Assembly (NCBI RefSeq): GCF_003544895.1
Contig: NZ_CP032125.1
Coordinates: 3,486,001 to 3,550,000 of the forward strand
Direction of reading: 5' to 3'
DNA from: Profundibacter amoris
GTDB lineage: Bacteria > Pseudomonadota > Alphaproteobacteria > Rhodobacterales > Rhodobacteraceae
Length of the DNA stretch: 64,000 nt
Numbering within the stretch: position 1 is the first letter of the stretch; each line of letters starts with the position of its first letter. The notes under the pieces were generated by a model. That model was given only the letters and a program-made list of their open reading frames with translations, was not told the origin of the DNA and made no database searches. The position numbers and the translations under genes were made by a program. Positions 59,844 to 64,000 of the stretch are shown piece after piece.

Positions 59844-61178
59844 ATGGTTACAGATATTGATTGCCTAACCGCCGAGGTGGCGGCGATGCGCCCCGTCCGC
59901 AATGTAGGCCGTGTAGTCGAGGTGGGGCGCGGTACGTTAACTGTGCGCGGGTTGTCGGGCTGCGCCAGTCTGGGCGACCAGGTGCGCATTACCCATCGTG
60001 ATGCGGTGATGGGCGGCGAGGTGCTGCAACTGTCGCGGGATACGGTGGTGGTTTTGCCAGATCATTCTGCCGAAGGGGTGGTGATCGGCGATCGGGTTAC
60101 GTTGTTGGGGCAGGCCTTGATCGCGCCTGACAGCAGTTGGATCGGGCGGGTGATTGACCCTTCGGGTCAACCAATGGACGGGCGGCCAATGATGCGCGGG
60201 GTGCAACCGCGTCCGATGCGGGCTTCACCGCCAAAGGCAACCCGGCGGCGGGCGTTGGGGGAACGGCTGGAAACCGGTCTGGCAATTTTCAACACATTGT
60301 TGCCGATTGTGCGGGGGCAGCGGATTGGCCTGTTTGCCGGGTCCGGCGTGGGCAAATCTACCCTGTTGTCCAAGTTTGCCCGCGGGGTTAGCGCCGATGT
60401 GGTGGTGATTGCGCTGGTCGGGGAGCGCGGGCGCGAGGTGCGCGAATTTGTCGATCATGTGCTTGGTCCCGAAGGGATGAAGCGGGCGGTTGTGGTGGCG
60501 GCAACGTCAGACCAGTCGCCATTGGTGCGTCGCCGTTGCGCCTGGACGGCGATGGCCGTGGCCGAACATTTTCGCGATCAGGGGCAACATGTTCTGTTTT
60601 TGGCCGATTCGATCACCCGCTTTGCCGAGGCCCACCGCGAGGTCGCACTGGCGTCGGGCGAGGTTGCCTCGTTGCGGGGCTACCCCCCTTCCACCTCGCA
60701 TATGATCATGTCGCTTTGCGAGCGTGCCGGGCCGGGTGTGGGCACCGCAGGCGACATCACCGCGCTGTTCAGCGTGTTGGTGGCGGGATCGGATATGGAG
60801 GAACCTGTAGCCGACATCCTGCGCGGGGTGCTGGACGGGCACGTTGTGATGGATCGCAAAATCGCCGAACGCGGGAGGTTTCCGGCGATTGATTTGCTAC
60901 GTTCGGTTTCACGCAGTCTGCCTGCGGCGGCAACGCCCGAGGAAAATGAATTGATCAGCAACGCGCGGCGTTTGCTGGGGGCATATGATCGGGCGGAAAT
61001 GATGATTCAGGCGGGGCTGTACACCGCGGGGTCAGATCCGCTGATTGACGAGGCAATTAGCGTCTGGTCCAAACTGGATGCTTTTTTGGCCGAGGATGAG
61101 CAAGAGGGAACAGCGGCCAGTTTCTTGCGGTTGGCAAGCTGCCTGATGCAGGATCGGGAGGATACAGAGTCCGCCTAG
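59844..61178 (+). CDS. fliI: FliI flagellar export ATPase
   Basis: 444 residues of the F1-beta-like export ATPase. Walker A GLFAGSGVGKSTLL at about 162-175, VVVIALVGERGREVREFVDH, Walker B VLFLADSITRFAEAHREVAL, then the family-typical SGEVASLRGYPPSTS. Works with FliH (42.8 kb) and FliJ-like (54.8 kb). Start at 59844 with CAGGAGAA upstream. Single-gene plus-strand unit; its stop codon overlaps the stop of the opposing DUF1217 gene by 4 bases. Confidence 0.97.
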   Translation: MVTDIDCLTAEVAAMRPVRNVGRVVEVGRGTLTVRGLSGCASLGDQVRITHRDAVMGGEVLQLSRDTVVVLPDHSAEGVVIGDRVTLLGQALIAPDSSWIGRVIDPSGQPMDGRPMMRGVQPRPMRASPPKATRRRALGERLETGLAIFNTLLPIVRGQRIGLFAGSGVGKSTLLSKFARGVSADVVVIALVGERGREVREFVDHVLGPEGMKRAVVVAATSDQSPLVRRRCAWTAMAVAEHFRDQGQHVLFLADSITRFAEAHREVALASGEVASLRGYPPSTSHMIMSLCERAGPGVGTAGDITALFSVLVAGSDMEEPVADILRGVLDGHVVMDRKIAERGRFPAIDLLRSVSRSLPAAATPEENELISNARRLLGAYDRAEMMIQAGLYTAGSDPLIDEAISVWSKLDAFLAEDEQEGTAASFLRLASCLMQDREDTESA

Positions 61179-61990
61179 AACAGGCCGCTGCGACCGTTCG
61201 ACATGTTTTGCAACAAGGTAAGGGCGATCTGGCTACCGCCGGTGTCCACGTTGAGTGCCTGAACATCCGCACGCAACAGGAACAGGCGCGTCAGGTCTTC
61301 TTGTTTTTCGGGCGTGGCAAACTGTTTGATCCCGCTGTCGCCAAAAGCGGCCTGCGCCTTGTCCTTGAAGGTGGCAAGCTGTTTGTCCAGATCAAGCGAG
61401 CCAAAGGATGTCGGCAGGTTAAACGCGGTTTCAAATACTTTGCGCAATGGCGGGTTTCCCATCACAGTAAACCACAGCGTATCTTCCTTAAGGTCCTTAT
61501 TCGCGATTTCGGCCAGATCGCGGTCGATCCCCATTGCCAGCCGGAAGTTTTCATTCTGGTTACCAACCGCTGCTTCGAACTGCCGCTCTTTGAAAGCCGT
61601 GGTAATTTTGGAACCAAAGTCGCTTAATCCGGTACTTGGGACGGGGTAATCGCCGAATCCAAAGGCCTGTGACAGCTTTAGATATCGCTTATCTGACAGC
61701 TTGTTGGCCAGGGCATCGTCGGTCAGGGTGCCATCCTCTAGAACCTTGCGAATGAAGTACTTGTTGTCGATATCATCGCTTAACCCGAACGCGCCCAATG
61801 CGACCTTTAACAACGTTCGGTCCGAAACCAGATCTTCGGCGGTTTTAACCTTGCCGATATTCTCCTCGAAGTATTTCACTTCGCGGGCAACCTCGGGCGA
61901 TTTTGCATAGGCGCCTTTCTGACTGTCCATCGTCCGGGTCAGAAATGACCAGCCGGCAAAACCGCCCAAGGGAAGCACGGGCTGAAACAT
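61175..61990 (-). CDS. DUF1217 flagellar-cluster protein
   Basis: 271 residues, soluble and helical. DUF1217 pattern: SPEVAREVKYFEENIGKVKT, AEDLVSDRTLLKVALGAFGL, NKYFIRKVLEDGTLTDDALA, KLSDKRYLKLSQAFGFGDY. DUF1217 proteins are found in alphaproteobacterial flagellar loci; some are larger with repeated units. Exact role unknown; export substrate or chaperone of the flagellar system is possible. TGATG overlap with flbT. Confidence 0.85.
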   Translation of the reverse strand: MFQPVLPLGGFAGWSFLTRTMDSQKGAYAKSPEVAREVKYFEENIGKVKTAEDLVSDRTLLKVALGAFGLSDDIDNKYFIRKVLEDGTLTDDALANKLSDKRYLKLSQAFGFGDYPVPSTGLSDFGSKITTAFKERQFEAAVGNQNENFRLAMGIDRDLAEIANKDLKEDTLWFTVMGNPPLRKVFETAFNLPTSFGSLDLDKQLATFKDKAQAAFGDSGIKQFATPEKQEDLTRLFLLRADVQALNVDTGGSQIALTLLQNMSNGRSGLF

Positions 61991-62394
61991 CAGACCCGCG
62001 CCGCCGCAAGCAAGCGTTCTTCGCGGGGCAGCAATCCGCGCAAGGCTTTCAAGGCCTGATAATATTTCCCATCTAACACCTCTTCCGAGGCGGTGGTCAA
62101 CAAAGTGCGACTGTCATGGTCGGTCAAAACCTGGCTAAGCTGTTCAATCCCGCGCAGAAGTTGCAGTTTTGCGTCTTCCTTTTGGGCATCGCCCGACAAA
62201 ACCAGTTGGGCAATATAGCAAACCCGCCGCACAGGTGTATTCACCTCTTCCGGATGGATGGCATCACGCAGGCGCAGAATGTTTGCATTGGGCGTGACGA
62301 TGGACAGGCGGCTGCGCCGGTCACCGTTTTCAATCACGGCACCATTGATCAAAACCCGCTCTTTCGGGCCAAGTTTCAGGACAAGTCCGCTCAT
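61990..62394 (-). CDS. flbT: FlbT flagellin translation regulator
   Basis: 134 residues: LVLKLGPKERVLINGAVIEN, GDRRSRLSIVTPNANILRLR, DAIHPEEVNTPVRRVCYIAQ. In Caulobacter FlbT binds flagellin mRNA leaders and lowers their translation until the hook is built. Here it sits behind flaF (ATGA overlap) and the flagellin gene, as expected. Confidence 0.95.
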   Translation of the reverse strand: MSGLVLKLGPKERVLINGAVIENGDRRSRLSIVTPNANILRLRDAIHPEEVNTPVRRVCYIAQLVLSGDAQKEDAKLQLLRGIEQLSQVLTDHDSRTLLTTASEEVLDGKYYQALKALRGLLPREERLLAAARV

Positions 62395-62762
62395 GACACA
62401 CCTTCCTTGCTGCGCAAGCCGCGCATGATGGCTGTGTTGATATCAACCAGTACATCAACCGAGGCCTCTTTGTGTAAAACCTTGCGGCCATGTTGGGCTG
62501 TAAATTCGAAAAGATAGAAAATGCGACCGCGAAGGGATTCCGGGAGTGCGTTGTCCTTGTCGGACACATCGGCTGCCAGCAAAGTCCACAATTTATTGTT
62601 CTCGTGTAATGCTGCTGCAAGGGCTGTAAAACTGTCGCCCTGGCTGGCGGATTTCAAACGATGTGTGATTCGGGCAAAAGCATCGTATTCGATGCTGCGT
62701 GGGGTGCGTGTCGGGGCCGAAGAATTGGCATAGGCCGTTTTGGCCATATTAAAGGCGTTCAT
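62391..62762 (-). CDS. flaF: FlaF flagellin-synthesis regulator
   Basis: 123 residues: MNAFNMAKTAYANSSAPTRT, PRSIEYDAFARITHRLKSAS, ENNKLWTLLAADVSDKDNAL. FlaF is needed for flagellin synthesis or export and acts opposite to FlbT. Start at 62762 with AAAGG 8 bases upstream. Follows the flagellin terminator; overlaps flbT. Confidence 0.95.
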   Translation of the reverse strand: MNAFNMAKTAYANSSAPTRTPRSIEYDAFARITHRLKSASQGDSFTALAAALHENNKLWTLLAADVSDKDNALPESLRGRIFYLFEFTAQHGRKVLHKEASVDVLVDINTAIMRGLRSKEGVS

Positions 62763-62810
62763 GTCATTACCTTTCAATGACAGGGGTCATCGGAACGCGG
62801 GTTTCACCGC

Positions 62811-62839
62811 GGGGAAAGGGGCGCCGTATCTGGCGCCCC
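62811..62839 (-). terminator. Rho-independent terminator after the flagellin gene
   Basis: Minus strand: GGGGCGCC, loop AGATAC, GGCGCCCC, then TTTCCCC. Perfect 8-bp stem, 11 bases past the flagellin stop. The T run is short, so some read-through into flaF-flbT is possible. Confidence 0.75.
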
Positions 62840-62849
62840 GATCAAATGA

Positions 62850-64000
62850 TTACCGGAACAGTGACAGAACCGATTGCGGTGCCTGGTTCGCGATCGACAA
62901 CGCCTGAACGCCCAATTGCTGTTGAACCTGCAAGGCCTGCAAGCGGGCCGAAGCCGCTTCCATGTCCGCATCCACCATCGAGCCGATACCCGACTTCAGC
63001 GAATCCGACAGTTTGCCGATAAAGCTGTTCTGGGTTTCAATCCGACCCTGAACCGAACCGAAAGAGGCCGAAGCATCAATCGAGGTGTTGATCAGGTTTT
63101 CGATCGACCCCAGTGCAGCCGTAGCACCGGCACCGGTGGAGACATCAATTGCAGCCAGACCGGACAGGCCGCCAGAACCGCGCGAAGACGAGAAGCTGAA
63201 GGCCACATCGGCATTGGTGTTGTTAGTGATTTTCAACTCACCGGCTACCGTGTCGATATCCATGGTGAAATCGGTTGCACTGATACCCGAATCCTGCAGC
63301 GCGGATTTCATGCCTGCCACGATCGCTTCGGCGGTATCCCCCGCGCGCACAGTGTATTGTGCCTCGGTCGTGCCAACCTGGAAGGTCATCAGATCACCTT
63401 CCATAAGACCGGTCGCAACGGTGTTGTCCAATCCTGCGGTTCCACGGGCAAGGGCCGCAGTACCTGTTGCAGCCCCAGAGTTATCAAGGAAAGCAAATGT
63501 ATCCAGCTTGATTGAATCGTTGGTGCCGCCATCATTTGCGTCTATCACACCTGCAGTGCCTGCGTCGGTCCCGACGTTGGCTGCTGCTGCCGTCAATGCC
63601 GTGCCCGCTGTCAATGACAGGTTTTGCGATGCAACGCCGATCGAACTGGACGTCACGGAACCATCCGCAGCGCGATCCAGCGATGAGAGAATGTCGATAC
63701 CGGTGTTGCCGTCGGTGTTGGTTGAAGTGATGTTGCCATCAACCAGGTTCAACCCGTTGAACTGGGCCGCATTGACCACCGAAGTGACCTGTTTGGTCAG
63801 CGCGGCAATGTCAGTCTGGATTTTGGCGCGGTCAACATTGTCTTCCTGTGCCGCGACCACCTTGCCTTTGATCTGGGTCAGAAGGTCTGTAACCGTTTCC
63901 GACGCCTGCCGCGCCACAGCAACGGTCGATTCCCCCAGCGAAAGGCTGTCGGAAATGGCCTTGAAACCGTTGACGTCGGATTCCATGACTTTGGAAATGG
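62850..64000 (-). CDS. fliC: Flagellin (N-terminus cut by window edge)
   Basis: 382 residues visible of the filament protein. D1 segments at the left of the visible part: [60 protein letters not shown]. Central domain is Gly/Ala/Thr-rich ([20 protein letters not shown]). The conserved C-terminal helix is [20 protein letters not shown], then [20 protein letters not shown] and [17 protein letters not shown]. The reading frame is open to the right edge (ISKVMESD), so roughly the first 40-50 residues are outside. Confidence 0.95.
   Translation of the reverse strand, partial: ISKVMESDVNGFKAISDSLSLGESTVAVARQASETVTDLLTQIKGKVVAAQEDNVDRAKIQTDIAALTKQVTSVVNAAQFNGLNLVDGNITSTNTDGNTGIDILSSLDRAADGSVTSSSIGVASQNLSLTAGTALTAAAANVGTDAGTAGVIDANDGGTNDSIKLDTFAFLDNSGAATGTAALARGTAGLDNTVATGLMEGDLMTFQVGTTEAQYTVRAGDTAEAIVAGMKSALQDSGISATDFTMDIDTVAGELKITNNTNADVAFSFSSSRGSGGLSGLAAIDVSTGAGATAALGSIENLINTSIDASASFGSVQGRIETQNSFIGKLSDSLKSGIGSMVDADMEAASARLQALQVQQQLGVQALSIANQAPQSVLSLFR

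Noticed and set aside
1-64000. CRISPR array, prophage or IS element
   Set aside because: I looked for regularly spaced repeats, integrase/transposase motifs and terminal inverted repeats and saw none.

Overview
The window is a 64 kb stretch of an alphaproteobacterial chromosome, almost certainly Rhodobacterales/Rhodobacteraceae (roseobacter-type). The evidence is the regB-senC-regA redox locus with ahcY nearby, alphaproteobacterial AddAB, the hemD-Mic60-hemY trio, a flaF/flbT flagellin-control pair, and one large flagellar cluster of the CtrA-controlled (fla2-like) kind. Base composition is moderately GC-rich and genes are tightly packed, with many ATGA, TGATG and TAATG start/stop overlaps. 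I see no prophage, IS element or CRISPR array.

Layout. 1-2.5 kb: hslU (cut by the left edge), a multipass membrane protein gene inserted between hslU and hslV, then hslV and trxA, all on the minus strand. 2.5-12.6 kb: a long minus-strand gene string: PAS-domain protein, tsaE, amgK-like kinase, murU-like nucleotidyltransferase, addB, addA. 12.6-15.8 kb: the global redox two-component locus regB (minus) / senC-regA-lipoprotein (plus). 15.8-18.5 kb: a small accessory island with a LysR-GNAT operon, a divergent 51-residue microprotein, an HD hydrolase and a secreted protein. 18.6-22.7 kb: ahcY, a small outer-membrane barrel, a DUF2853 protein, a DUF302 protein, EVE and YciI proteins. 22.7-28.7 kb: gpsA and tsaD (minus), divergent from hemD-mic60-hemY (plus), then tRNA-Thr(CGT). 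28.7-34.5 kb: a LysR gene divergent from a ugpB-A-E-C glycerol-3-phosphate type ABC transporter with a readable Pho box, then a small membrane protein.

34.6-64 kb is one continuous flagellar cluster: motB-Sel1-flgE-flgK-flgL-flgI (plus); fliF-fliH-fliN-fliP (minus); fliL-PflI-like-MotE-like-motA-TPR-transglycosylase-flhA-fliR-flhB-FliJ-like (plus); flgB-flgC-fliE-fliQ-flgF-flgG-flgA-flgH-second FliL (minus); fliI (plus); flagellin-flaF-flbT-DUF1217 (minus; the flagellin N-terminus is cut by the right edge). Export apparatus (FlhA/FlhB/FliP/FliQ/FliR/FliI/FliH), MS ring, rod, L/P rings, hook, hook-filament junction, stator and filament are present. fliG, fliM, flgD, fliK, flgJ, fliD and any flagellar regulator are not in the window.

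Regulatory picture. Sites matching the alphaproteobacterial CtrA full site (TTAA-N7-TTAAC) lie upstream of the PAS protein (exact) and upstream of motB, flgE and fliF/fliL (one mismatch each). This suggests that the PAS protein, which resembles the non-kinase DivL-type PAS proteins, and the flagellum share a CtrA circuit. The ugp operon has a Pho box plus a separate perfect palindrome next to its divergent LysR. A 9-mer, GTTAGAGAC, recurs at 3.8-24.2 kb inside coding sequences more often than chance would suggest.
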